Notes under the pieces: generated by a model
The model's input: only the letters and a program-made list of their open reading frames with translations
Told to the model about the DNA's origin: nothing
Database searches by the model: none
Shown here: positions 8,844 through 17,434 of the stretch, piece by piece
Layout of the letters: the number at the start of each line of letters is the position of its first letter
Position numbering within the stretch: the stretch's first letter is position 1
Made by a program: the position numbers and the translations under genes
Assembly: GCA_034002405.1 (NCBI GenBank)
Contig: JAVFAS010000005.1
Coordinates: forward strand, 1 to 64,000
Length of the DNA stretch: 64,000 bases
Direction: 5' to 3'
Source: SZUA-365 sp034002405
GTDB taxonomy: Bacteria > Bacteroidota > Ignavibacteria > SZUA-365

Positions 8844-9449
8844 TCAACGTGATTTCAGAATCGTGTTTTCGAGGTCTTCCTCCTGAATACGGAAGGAACC
8901 GCTGAACGCGATTTCCACCGGGGCATCCGCTCTTCCGATGGCCCGGTTGACCCCCTGAAGTTTTGCGTCGATCGCGCCGATGATTTCGCCGTTTTCATTG
9001 CGTTCGATCTTGATCCGCCCGGTTGCGCTGCTCGCATCCGAACGCTTGCGATCGTCGCCGAGATAAAAGCGATAATAGGAAATCCGGGTCGCGGTTGCCA
9101 GATCGTATTCCTTTCCCGCTTCGAATTTCGGCATTTCGATACCCAACCACGTTTCGAGCGTTGTTTCTCCCAGCTCGTCGAAACTGCTGATGACCAGTAC
9201 CTCATTGCCCCCGGGCTGAAGCTGGATGACGCGGATGGCCTGCAATGGATCATCAACATCCTTCGGATCCCCGATCACCGCGTTTTTCACATAATACCGC
9301 TCGGTGTAGCTGTACACCCGCTCGGGTTGCACCGGTTCAATGGTTCTCTTTTTCTCGATGGGGGGTGCCTGCGGCGGGAGTTGCTCCTCGGTGGAGGCGC
9401 AGGAAACAAGAAATACGGCTGCGAGCAATAAAACAACAGGATATCGCAT
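8844..9449 (-). CDS. lipoprotein of unknown function
   Basis: The start at 9449 has an AGGAGGG five bases upstream; an upstream in-frame ATG at 9530 adds 27 unconvincing residues. The 201-residue product has a classic lipoprotein signal peptide with lipobox L-V-S-C-A (Cys about 17) and a proline-rich linker (P-P-Q-A-P-P). A mostly beta domain with alternating charged and hydrophobic strands follows. I do not recognise the family. It sits between meaB and radA on the same strand, 25 bases and 6 bases apart, so it is probably cotranscribed, although neither neighbour suggests a function for a lipoprotein. Confidence 0.75.
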   Translation of the reverse strand: MRYPVVLLLAAVFLVSCASTEEQLPPQAPPIEKKRTIEPVQPERVYSYTERYYVKNAVIGDPKDVDDPLQAIRVIQLQPGGNEVLVISSFDELGETTLETWLGIEMPKFEAGKEYDLATATRISYYRFYLGDDRKRSDASSATGRIKIERNENGEIIGAIDAKLQGVNRAIGRADAPVEIAFSGSFRIQEEDLENTILKSR

Positions 9450-9474
9450 GATCCCTCCTGGATAGGTATCGTGT

Positions 9475-10641
9475 TTACAGGGTGGAAATTTCTTCGTGGA
9501 AAAACGCCCCGAGCAATTGCTGTGCCGCAAGGAGCGCCGGAACCTGACCCGCGCTTACCTGACGCTCGAGATCCGGAATCATGGCGGAAACCTCGGGATT
9601 CGTCACAAACCGATCATGCAGCGCCTGTCGAATCGCATCGTGCATCCATGCCAACGCTTGCTCGCGTCTCTTGCGTTCGAGCCACCCGTTCGCACGCATG
9701 CGCGCCCGAAAATCATCGATCATGCTCCAAACATCATCTATACCCGCGCGCGTGAGTGCTGAACAGGTCAGCACTGGCGGGGACCAGTCCGGCGCCGGAT
9801 ATTTCATCAAATGCAAGGCGCTTTCATATTCCGCCCGTGCCTTTCGCGCATGCAGTTGATTGTCTCCGTCGGCCTTGTTGATGACAACGGCATCGGCGAG
9901 TTCCATGATCCCGCGTTTGATTCCTTGCAACGAATCACCCGCGCCGGCGAGCATGAGCAGAAGAAAGAAATCCACCATCGAATGTACCATGGTTTCGGAT
10001 TGTCCGACACCGACGGTCTCGACAAAGACGACATCGAAGCCCGCCGCCTCGCACACCAGCATGGCCTCGCGCGTCTTGCGCGCCACACCACCAAGCGAAC
10101 CGGCGGAAGGCGAGGGACGGATGAACGCGTTCGGATCGACAGAAAGTTTCTCCATGCGCGTTTTGTCTCCCATGATACTCCCGCGCGAGATCTGACTGCT
10201 CGGATCGATCGCCAGCACGGCGATGCGCTGTCCATGCTCGGTCAGCACCGAGCCGAGCGCCTCGATGAATGTGCTTTTTCCGACACCCGGAACACCTGTG
10301 ACGCCGATGCGCACCGCGCGGCCGGTATGAGGCAACAGTCGCTCCATGACGGCCATGGCCTTTCGATGGTGTTCGGGTCGCAGGGATTCGATGAGCGTGA
10401 TCGTCTTGCCGAGCACCACGCGGTCTCCATCGAGAATGCCCCGGACATGGTCATCGACGGTGAGCGCACGCGTTGCGCGGCGGCGGGCAGCAGGCGCGGT
10501 GTTCCCGGGGGATTCCACGCCGGGCCGTACATCAAGACGACCCTGGGAACCGCGCGCGGTCTCTTCGTGCCCCGACTCCGCGCCACTGTGCGCTTCGGCA
10601 CCACTGTGCGCTTCATTGTCCATGTGTTCCGTGGGTTTCAT
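9475..10641 (-). CDS. meaB: MeaB/ArgK-type G3E GTPase, methylmalonyl-CoA mutase chaperone
   Basis: MeaB protects and reloads B12-dependent methylmalonyl-CoA mutase using GTP. The 388-residue product has Walker A G-V-P-G-V-G-K-S-T, the D-P-S-S stretch with S-R-G-S-I-M-G-D-K-T-R-M, the E-T-V-G-V-G-Q-S-E switch and the N-K-A-D guanine motif. About 60 N-terminal residues are low-complexity and acidic or His/Ser-rich (E-A-H-S-G-A twice) before the conserved domain, which is longer than usual. ATG 10641 is preceded by GGAGGA about ten bases upstream. Its client genes mutA and mutB lie about 30 kb away on the same strand. Downstream are the lipoprotein and radA genes. Confidence 0.93.
   Translation of the reverse strand: MKPTEHMDNEAHSGAEAHSGAESGHEETARGSQGRLDVRPGVESPGNTAPAARRRATRALTVDDHVRGILDGDRVVLGKTITLIESLRPEHHRKAMAVMERLLPHTGRAVRIGVTGVPGVGKSTFIEALGSVLTEHGQRIAVLAIDPSSQISRGSIMGDKTRMEKLSVDPNAFIRPSPSAGSLGGVARKTREAMLVCEAAGFDVVFVETVGVGQSETMVHSMVDFFLLLMLAGAGDSLQGIKRGIMELADAVVINKADGDNQLHARKARAEYESALHLMKYPAPDWSPPVLTCSALTRAGIDDVWSMIDDFRARMRANGWLERKRREQALAWMHDAIRQALHDRFVTNPEVSAMIPDLERQVSAGQVPALLAAQQLLGAFFHEEISTL
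10583..10618 (-). repeat. two-copy 18-bp tandem repeat inside meaB
   Basis: The unit CCACTGTGCGCTTC plus four bases occurs twice in a row on the plus strand (10583-10600, 10601-10618), with the last four bases differing. It encodes the repeated hexapeptide E-A-H-S-G-A in the disordered MeaB N-terminus, so it is a small in-frame duplication. Confidence 0.8.
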
Positions 10642-10744
10642 GGCGTGGATTCCTCCGCTGAATCGGAATTCTGCAACGCATTGACATCGCGGGCAGTCCG
10701 CATTACTATTGCGGGCAGTCAGGGATGCACGCATCCCGGGTCCG

Positions 10745-12142
10745 TCAGAAGAGCCGATTGTATCCGTTCAACGCCGCGACACGATAGGCCTCGGCCATGG
10801 TCGGGTAGTTGAATGTCGTGGTCATGAAATATTTGATGCTGTTTCCTGGAGCGGGCTGTGCCATGATGGCCTGCCCGATATGCACGATTTCCGCGGCATT
10901 CTGTCCGAAACAGTGTATTCCCAGCAGTTCCAGCGTCTCGCGATGAAACAGGATTTTCAACATGCCCGCTGTTTTCCCGGTGATCTGGCCGCGCGCGAGA
11001 TTGCGGAAGAACGAGCGGCCGACTTCATAGGGAATACGCGCGTCGGTCAGCTCGCGCTCGGTCTTTCCGACACTGCTGATCTCCGGCGTGGTGTATATTC
11101 CGGTCGGAAAATCCTGTACTAATTGATCATCGCAGATGCCGTCCACAATGTGCGTTCCGACAAAACGCCCCTGATCATACGCCGCGCTCGAGAGCGAGGG
11201 AAAACCGACAATGTCGCCGACGGCGTAGATATGCGGTATCGCGGTTTGATATTGTGCATTCACCTTGATGTTGCCGCGATGGTCGATCTCGATCCCGAGC
11301 TCCTCGAGTCCCAGTCCCGACGAGTTCCCGGTCCGTCCATTCGCCCACAACAGGATATCGCTTTTGATTTTCTTTCCGGTTTTCAAGTGCAGGACGACGC
11401 CGTCTTCCAGCACCTCGACGTGGTCGTATTCCTCGTTCTGACGAATGAGGATTCCTTCCTCGTCGCGCATGTGATAGGAAAGCGCATCGCTGATTTCGTC
11501 ATCGAGAAATTCCAGCATGCGCTTGCGGGTGTTGACCAGATTCACCTTCACATCCAGACCGCGAAACGCCGAGGCGTACTCCGATCCGATGACGCCCGCG
11601 CCGTAAATCGTGATCGAATCGGGGATGCGTTTCATTTCGAGAATCGTATCGCTGTCGACCACGAACGGATTGTTGAAATCCACATCATCGGGGTGATACG
11701 GGTGGGATCCCGTGGCGATGACAAAGGTGTCGGCCTTGAAGGAACGCATCGCGCCGTCGTGCTCGAGCACGCGTACGGTGTGCGCATCGACAAAGCTGGC
11801 GGACCCGCGGATGACTTCGATATTGTTCCGGTCGTAAAATCCCTGTCGGTCCCGGACCTGCTGATCAACCACATCCTCGACCACGGACATCAGTTCTTCG
11901 TAATTCATCCGAAGATTCCGGGTGACCTTGTCGAAGAGACGGTTGTGCCGAAGTTCCGAATACTGTTGAATGACGTGGATCAACGTCTTGCTTGGAATCG
12001 TGCCCCAGTGCGTGCATCCACCGCCGACCTCGAAGTGGCGCTCGATGACGGCAACCGATTTTCCGGCTTTCGCGGCCTTGATCGAGGCGCCTTCACCTCC
12101 CGGACCGCTGCCGATGACTATGACATCGTATTTCTTTTCCAT
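10745..12142 (-). CDS. sthA: soluble (Si-specific) pyridine nucleotide transhydrogenase
   Basis: SthA exchanges reducing equivalents between NADPH and NAD+. The 465-residue flavoprotein has the FAD Rossmann motif G-S-G-P-G-G-E-G. Its active-site segment, G-G-G-C-T-H-W-G-T-I-P-S-K, carries a single cysteine, as in SthA/UdhA and unlike the C-x4-C pair of lipoamide dehydrogenases. It also has the NAD motif G-A-G-V-I-G-S-E-Y, the second FAD motif I-Y-A-V-G-D and a C-terminal dimerisation domain with E-I-V-H-I-G-Q-A. The start is ATG 12142 and the stop at 10745 is about 100 bases upstream of meaB. The missing second cysteine supports SthA over a disulfide reductase. Confidence 0.93.
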   Translation of the reverse strand: MEKKYDVIVIGSGPGGEGASIKAAKAGKSVAVIERHFEVGGGCTHWGTIPSKTLIHVIQQYSELRHNRLFDKVTRNLRMNYEELMSVVEDVVDQQVRDRQGFYDRNNIEVIRGSASFVDAHTVRVLEHDGAMRSFKADTFVIATGSHPYHPDDVDFNNPFVVDSDTILEMKRIPDSITIYGAGVIGSEYASAFRGLDVKVNLVNTRKRMLEFLDDEISDALSYHMRDEEGILIRQNEEYDHVEVLEDGVVLHLKTGKKIKSDILLWANGRTGNSSGLGLEELGIEIDHRGNIKVNAQYQTAIPHIYAVGDIVGFPSLSSAAYDQGRFVGTHIVDGICDDQLVQDFPTGIYTTPEISSVGKTERELTDARIPYEVGRSFFRNLARGQITGKTAGMLKILFHRETLELLGIHCFGQNAAEIVHIGQAIMAQPAPGNSIKYFMTTTFNYPTMAEAYRVAALNGYNRLF

Positions 12143-12280
12143 GGATCAGACAATTGCATCGATGACTTCTCCTAATATACGGAATGTCGCGATTACCCCG
12201 AACACCGCGCACGGAAAAGGCCCGACATCCCTCCGGTCGGCCATTCCGTCCGCGACCGTCGACGTCGGATCAGCGAATGA

Positions 12281-12322
12281 GGCGGCAGGACGGCGGACGG
12301 AGCCGGCAGGACGGAGGACGGA
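12281..12322. repeat. two-copy 21-bp tandem repeat in the sthA-msrB spacer
   Basis: Positions 12281-12301 and 12302-12322 are two adjacent 21-base units that agree at 19 positions, both containing GGCAGGACGG. They lie in the divergent spacer between the sthA start (minus) and the msrB start (plus). Two units only, with no spacer between them. Confidence 0.8.
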
Positions 12323-12371
12323 ATCATTCTCCATGCCGTCCTTGTTGTGCTGCAACAAGACCAACGAACGG

Positions 12372-12998
12372 ATGCACATGCGACACACACCGATGATCTT
12401 CATACTCCTGCTCGCGACGTCGACCGCGTGTTCCCAGCAGGAATCCGCCGAGGTGAAATCCCGTGCGGCGGATCCGGATCAGGGCTGTGGCACCGAACTG
12501 ATGCTGCCACGCGAGGCATCCGCATCCGTCTCGTCAACTCCCACAGCACCGAGATCGAGGACACCCATGCCGAACACCGTGAAATCCGACGCGGAATGGA
12601 AACAAATGCTGACACCGGAGCAATTCCGCGTGCTCCGTGAGAAGGGAACGGAGCCGGCCTTCACCGGCGCCTTCTACCATCACGACGATGCAGGCAATTA
12701 TTCCTGCGCGGGCTGCGGCAGCCTCCTGTTTACTTCGAAGGAAAAATACCATTCCGGTTCCGGCTGGCCGAGTTTCAACGCACCGGCGGTTCCGGAAAAC
12801 CTGACGATACAGCGCGACGTCAGCCACGGGATGGTTCGCGATGAAGTACTCTGCGCGCATTGCGGTGGACATCTCGGACACGTCTTCGACGATGGGCCAA
12901 AACCGACAGGCCTGCGGTACTGCATCAACTCCGTCTCGCTCGAGTTCCAGAAAGCCGCATCCGATTCCAAGGAAGCACGGGGGCAGCAGGAACGATAG
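12372..12998 (+). CDS. msrB: lipoprotein peptide-methionine (R)-S-oxide reductase
   Basis: MsrB reduces the R form of methionine sulfoxide in proteins. The 208-residue product starts with a lipoprotein signal peptide (hydrophobic I-F-I-L-L-L-A then S-T-A-C), a linker of about 45 residues and a complete MsrB domain. The domain has C-A-G-C and C-A-H-C zinc pairs, the G-W-P-S-F motif and the catalytic cysteine in R-Y-C-I-N-S. The start is ATG 12372, or the nearby in-frame ATG 12378; the reading frame stays open far upstream, but that part lies opposite sthA. Placement on the envelope suggests repair of exported proteins. No msrA is adjacent. Confidence 0.92.
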   Translation: MHMRHTPMIFILLLATSTACSQQESAEVKSRAADPDQGCGTELMLPREASASVSSTPTAPRSRTPMPNTVKSDAEWKQMLTPEQFRVLREKGTEPAFTGAFYHHDDAGNYSCAGCGSLLFTSKEKYHSGSGWPSFNAPAVPENLTIQRDVSHGMVRDEVLCAHCGGHLGHVFDDGPKPTGLRYCINSVSLEFQKAASDSKEARGQQER

Positions 12999-13218
12999 AC
13001 GCGGGTGACGTGTCTGGAGATCGTAACAAAACAGGGCATTCCTTTGTCTCTTGTTCTGCACTGTTTTTTTGAAGTTTTTCCTGAAGCGAATTTCTTAATG
13101 CGTTTCATTTGAAAAAGTTGTCTTGATGTGGTGCCGCCTGTTTACACCAAGACTTTTTTTTCATATACTACGCAGACGCGATCCGGAAATACTGAATGCA
13201 CCACTTCTCCGGGCACCC

Positions 13219-16200
13219 ATGGTGATACGTTACGTATTTGCTCTCCTTGTTGCCTTCTCCCTGATTCAGCCGACGAATGCCCAGCCGACACTGATCTTCA
13301 AACGTGTCGAGGTCATGTATCCGAAAATACGCCTGGCGTTCAAGGTGACCTGCGGGGGAACGTTCAGCAACGACATTCAACCACAGCATTTCGAAGTGTT
13401 CGAGAACGGCATCCAGATGAAGGATGCCACGCTCTGGTGTCCACCCGAGCCCGATTGCTGTGTCTCCGTCGCGCTGGTCTTCGACAAATCCGGAAGCATG
13501 CTCGGTCCGAAGCTCGAGAATCTCAAGCTCGGTGCGCACGCCTACATCAATTCGATGAATCCGGATGGGCTCCCCTGCGACGATGCATCCATCATCACCT
13601 TCGATACGCTCGCGACACTCGCCGTGCCGACGACCACAAACAAACCCGCGCTGCGGGCGGCGGTCGACGGGATGACTGGAGGCGGGAATACCGCCGTGTG
13701 GGATGCCACGGTGGCGGGTGTGCATGAACTCGCGCGCGGCGGCACCAACCGCTGCCGGGCAGTGATCGTGCTCACCGACGGGGGCGATAATTCCAGCCGT
13801 TCCTACCGCACGGTGTTCGAGGTGATCCAACAGGCGCTCGCGTCGGATGTCAAGGTTTACACGATCGGCTTCGGTGTCCTCCCGGGATCGGGCGCCGACC
13901 GCGCCCTCTCGCTCCTCGCCACCGTGACGGGTGGCCAGTATTACCAGACCGGTGTCGGTGACGATCTTTCGCAAATCTACGCCAGCATCAAGCAGGCGGT
14001 GAAGGATGATTATCAGGAATGTTTCATCGAGTATGAAACCGGTTGCCCCGACGGTGGAATGCGCACGGTCGAACTCCGGTTGAACAATTACTGCGGGGGC
14101 TCGGTCGCACAGACGCGGACGTATATCGCCCCGCTCGACCGCAGCCAGTTCCAGCGCGTTGTCATGCGCATCGGCGATGCCGAGGTCGCGTCGACGAAGG
14201 AATTCATCGTCCCGGTCCGCCTGGAGACACCGGTCGATGCCGTCCTCGGCAAATGCAGTTTCCAGATCGGCTTCGACCGCAACGTGATGTCTCTGTTGCG
14301 CGTGACCACGGATGGCACCCTGCTCGACGGACGTGCCGTCTCCTACAACGCTTCCGGTGCCAGCGTCACGATTCAACTGCAGGAGAATTTCGAACTTCGG
14401 ACGGACGGCGGTGTGATGTGTTACCTGCACTTCCGCGCGGGTGATGTCGCCCAGATCGTGAACCGTTATGTGGATCTCATAAATTGGACATTCGAAGCCT
14501 ATTGTCTGATTCCTGAAATGTTCCCCGGCCTCGTCCGCATCAATCCGCGTGAACCGGAAATCACCTGCCAGGTGATGGGTCCCGATGCGCTGAATTGGAA
14601 TGACGAGGAAAAACGCTATATCCCGAATCCCTTCAACGTCAGCGTTTCGGTGATCAATACCGGAACGAAAGAGGCCTACAACGTCCGCGCGATCATTCTG
14701 ACCGATCCGTCGATCGTACAACTGGTCACACCGACCGAACCGTCCCAACTGGTCACGCCGCGCAACGTCCCACCGGGAGGGGTGGCAACCGCGCAATGGA
14801 CGCTGCGTGCGACGAAACAGGAAAATCTTGATTCGATTCCGATCTATTTTTCCGTGCAGGCCGACAATCACCCTAATATCGCCTGCTGGAAACGTATTGT
14901 TGTCGACCCCGCATTGAGTTCGGTGATTGCCTGCGAACTGAGCGCACCGGATACGATTTACTTCCGGGAGCAATTCTACGAGCCCGAGGAATTCGACATC
15001 GATGTACGCGCGCACAATGTGGGCAGCGGACAGACGAAGGACGTTCGCGCGCAGCTGCTGCAGGATACCCGCTTCACGATCGTACCGCCGGCATCGAAGG
15101 AACTCGCACCGGTACTTCTCGCCGGCGAATCGGCGGACGCATCGTTCCGTGTTCGCATGCATCCACGCGAGACCGATGGCTATGACACGGTCTGGGTCAA
15201 TGTGCAGGGTGACGACACCAACCCCGCATGGTGTTTCGAACCCATCTGGGTCCAGCGCGTCCGCATGCCGGAATTTACCTTGACCTGCACGACACCGATC
15301 GATTCGCTGGTGTTCAGCGACGCGACGTATGAATACGAGCCCAATCCGTTCACGGTGACCACCATCGCGCGCAATATTGGCGAAACATACGCGGAGGAAT
15401 GTCAGATCATGTTTGTCGGCCCGCCGCGCTTCACCCCGATCGGCACCAACCTCCGTCCGCAGGGCACCATGCAGGTCGGAGACACGCGCAGCGAACAGTG
15501 GAGCATCCGTGCGCTGGACCGTACGGAAGCCGCATGGGATACGCTGGTATTCCAGGTCATCGGACGTGGTGGCCTCGGGAAACAGATCGTGATCGCGGAA
15601 TGCCGACTGCCGGTCTTCGTTCCCGCGGTGCGCCGACCGGAGTATGTCCTCAGCTGTGACGCACCGGATTCGCTGGCGTTCGAGGATAATGCATACCATC
15701 CCGATCCGCTCGTCTTCACGATGCAGATCACGAATGTCGGCAATGCCACCGGGCGTGGTCTTCGGCCGGTGATCATTCCCGCGCCATCGCTCGCGCTCGC
15801 CGATGGCGAAGTCGCGGAGCGCTCTGTACCGGCGCTCGCACCCGGCGAACGCCGCGACCTCTCCTGGCGCCTGCATCCCGAGCCCCGCTCGCATGACGGC
15901 GACTATCGTATCTGTGCCCGCGTGGTGGACTCGGTCGGTCTGAGTGATCAGTGCTGCAGGGACATGTTCATCCCGAAAACGGAGAACCCGATCCTGAATG
16001 CCTCGTGCTTCAGTATCGACACCGTGTTCATCGACAGCCAGACCGGAGCCTACATCGGAAATCCCTTCGAGGTAACACTCGACCTGTCGAACATCGGTCT
16101 GGGTGCCGCGGAAAATGTCCGCGTGAGTATTTCGGTGCTTGGTTCGTTCATGCAGGTGATCGATCCACGGGAGATGGTCATGGAAAATGTCGATGCCGGC

Positions 16201-17430
16201 GCATCCGTCCGGCTCTCCTGGAACGTTCAGGCGCTCAAGCGTGACGCTCCCGCCGACATCCCCATTGTCCTGACCATTCGATCAGACAATCATGAACCCA
16301 TCGAATGTCAGGTGGTCGTGCACGTTCCCGCGCTGCTGACCCCGGTGCTCGTGAGCCAATGCTCTTCCACGCCGGAGGACTCGCTCTTCTTCGACTGGGA
16401 GACGGGAACCTTCGAATTCGAGGAATGCACCCTCACGCTCACCGTCACCAATCACGGCGCGGTGAACGCACGCAATGTCACGGCCTTGCTCGTGCTGCCG
16501 TCGGGTGTTGTCCTCTCGACGAATGAAGTGACACTCAAATCCGTCATGCCGTCCGTGCTCGCGCCGAATGAGACCGGAACGGTGACGTGGAAATTCCGTG
16601 CCATGCGATCCAATGAGGATTGGACGCGAGAATTCCGTTTCATTGTTCGTGCCGACAACGCCGACGAAACGCTCTGTCTCGACAGCCTCTTCATCGAGGG
16701 GTCGCCGAAGCATGTGACACTTTCCTTCCCCACGTACACCCTGCTGCGCTTCGGCGAGAAGCAGGATCTTCCGGTCTTCATCGACCGGACCATCGGGAAG
16801 GATCTGTCCGAATACATTCTGCACGTGTACTACGATCCGTTCATTCACCACATCCTCGGCGTGTCCAATGCCGGCACACACACCGCGATCGGTTGGGTGG
16901 GGGCAAAAATGAAAGATCATGGAAATGGTCATGTGGAAATCAGCGACTATACCACCGGCACGCCACTCGCACGTGAATCGGGCGTGCTTGTAACATTGCA
17001 GGTTGAAGGTTTGTTCAACGGCAACAGCGGCGTGGCCTCGTTCGGTGAGTCCCAGTTGCGCATGGACTCCTCGCTTTCGTCCCTCAATCGCGGCGAAATC
17101 TCGCTCGCAACAATACCCGGTAAAGTCATCGCAACGAATGATTGTCTTGAACCATTGCAGGCAACCGACCAGTACGTTCTTCGACAGAACATTCCCAATC
17201 CCTTCAATCCGGAGACCGTCATCGAATTCGTCCTCCCGGTGGACGAGCACATCCGTCTCGTGGTGTTCGACCGTCACGGACGGGAGGTCGCGGTTCTCGC
17301 CGAGGGTCCCCACGCCGCCGGCACGCATCGCTTGCGATTCTCGGGCGAGGGGTTGCCGTCGGGTATGTATTTCTACCGGCTGGAAACACCACGACAGTTC
17401 GATCTGCGCAAGATGGTTCTCTCTCGATAA
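13219..17430 (+). CDS. giant secreted VWA-domain protein with C-terminal sorting domain
   Basis: This 1403-residue protein starts at ATG 13219 with a signal peptide cut near N-A-Q. A von Willebrand factor A domain follows, with the metal site D-K-S-G-S at 89-93 and later L-T-D-G-G-D. The middle is a run of Ig-like/CARDB-type repeats of roughly 110-130 residues, each opening with a phrase such as Y-x-P-N-P-F or L-x-C. Before the end is a cohesin-like domain (V-F-I-D-R-T, then L-H-V-Y-Y-D-P). The last 80 residues are an N-P-F-N-P sorting domain of type IX secretion style, with S-G-M-Y-F-Y-R-L and a basic tail. It is probably a cell-surface adhesin or matrix protein. The next gene is a shorter paralogue four bases downstream. 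Confidence 0.85.
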   Translation: MVIRYVFALLVAFSLIQPTNAQPTLIFKRVEVMYPKIRLAFKVTCGGTFSNDIQPQHFEVFENGIQMKDATLWCPPEPDCCVSVALVFDKSGSMLGPKLENLKLGAHAYINSMNPDGLPCDDASIITFDTLATLAVPTTTNKPALRAAVDGMTGGGNTAVWDATVAGVHELARGGTNRCRAVIVLTDGGDNSSRSYRTVFEVIQQALASDVKVYTIGFGVLPGSGADRALSLLATVTGGQYYQTGVGDDLSQIYASIKQAVKDDYQECFIEYETGCPDGGMRTVELRLNNYCGGSVAQTRTYIAPLDRSQFQRVVMRIGDAEVASTKEFIVPVRLETPVDAVLGKCSFQIGFDRNVMSLLRVTTDGTLLDGRAVSYNASGASVTIQLQENFELRTDGGVMCYLHFRAGDVAQIVNRYVDLINWTFEAYCLIPEMFPGLVRINPREPEITCQVMGPDALNWNDEEKRYIPNPFNVSVSVINTGTKEAYNVRAIILTDPSIVQLVTPTEPSQLVTPRNVPPGGVATAQWTLRATKQENLDSIPIYFSVQADNHPNIACWKRIVVDPALSSVIACELSAPDTIYFREQFYEPEEFDIDVRAHNVGSGQTKDVRAQLLQDTRFTIVPPASKELAPVLLAGESADASFRVRMHPRETDGYDTVWVNVQGDDTNPAWCFEPIWVQRVRMPEFTLTCTTPIDSLVFSDATYEYEPNPFTVTTIARNIGETYAEECQIMFVGPPRFTPIGTNLRPQGTMQVGDTRSEQWSIRALDRTEAAWDTLVFQVIGRGGLGKQIVIAECRLPVFVPAVRRPEYVLSCDAPDSLAFEDNAYHPDPLVFTMQITNVGNATGRGLRPVIIPAPSLALADGEVAERSVPALAPGERRDLSWRLHPEPRSHDGDYRICARVVDSVGLSDQCCRDMFIPKTENPILNASCFSIDTVFIDSQTGAYIGNPFEVTLDLSNIGLGAAENVRVSISVLGSFMQVIDPREMVMENVDAGASVRLSWNVQALKRDAPADIPIVLTIRSDNHEPIECQVVVHVPALLTPVLVSQCSSTPEDSLFFDWETGTFEFEECTLTLTVTNHGAVNARNVTALLVLPSGVVLSTNEVTLKSVMPSVLAPNETGTVTWKFRAMRSNEDWTREFRFIVRADNADETLCLDSLFIEGSPKHVTLSFPTYTLLRFGEKQDLPVFIDRTIGKDLSEYILHVYYDPFIHHILGVSNAGTHTAIGWVGAKMKDHGNGHVEISDYTTGTPLARESGVLVTLQVEGLFNGNSGVASFGESQLRMDSSLSSLNRGEISLATIPGKVIATNDCLEPLQATDQYVLRQNIPNPFNPETVIEFVLPVDEHIRLVVFDRHGREVAVLAEGPHAAGTHRLRFSGEGLPSGMYFYRLETPRQFDLRKMVLSR

Positions 17431-17434
17431 CCGC

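Noticed and set aside
12281..12322. Possible CRISPR
   Set aside because: Only two adjacent units, no spacers and no cas genes in the window.
13168..15894. 908-codon open frame on the minus strand opposite the VWA protein gene
   Set aside because: It mirrors the strongly coding plus strand, has a His/Arg/Asp-rich shadow composition and no ribosome site. GC-rich codon use leaves antisense frames open.
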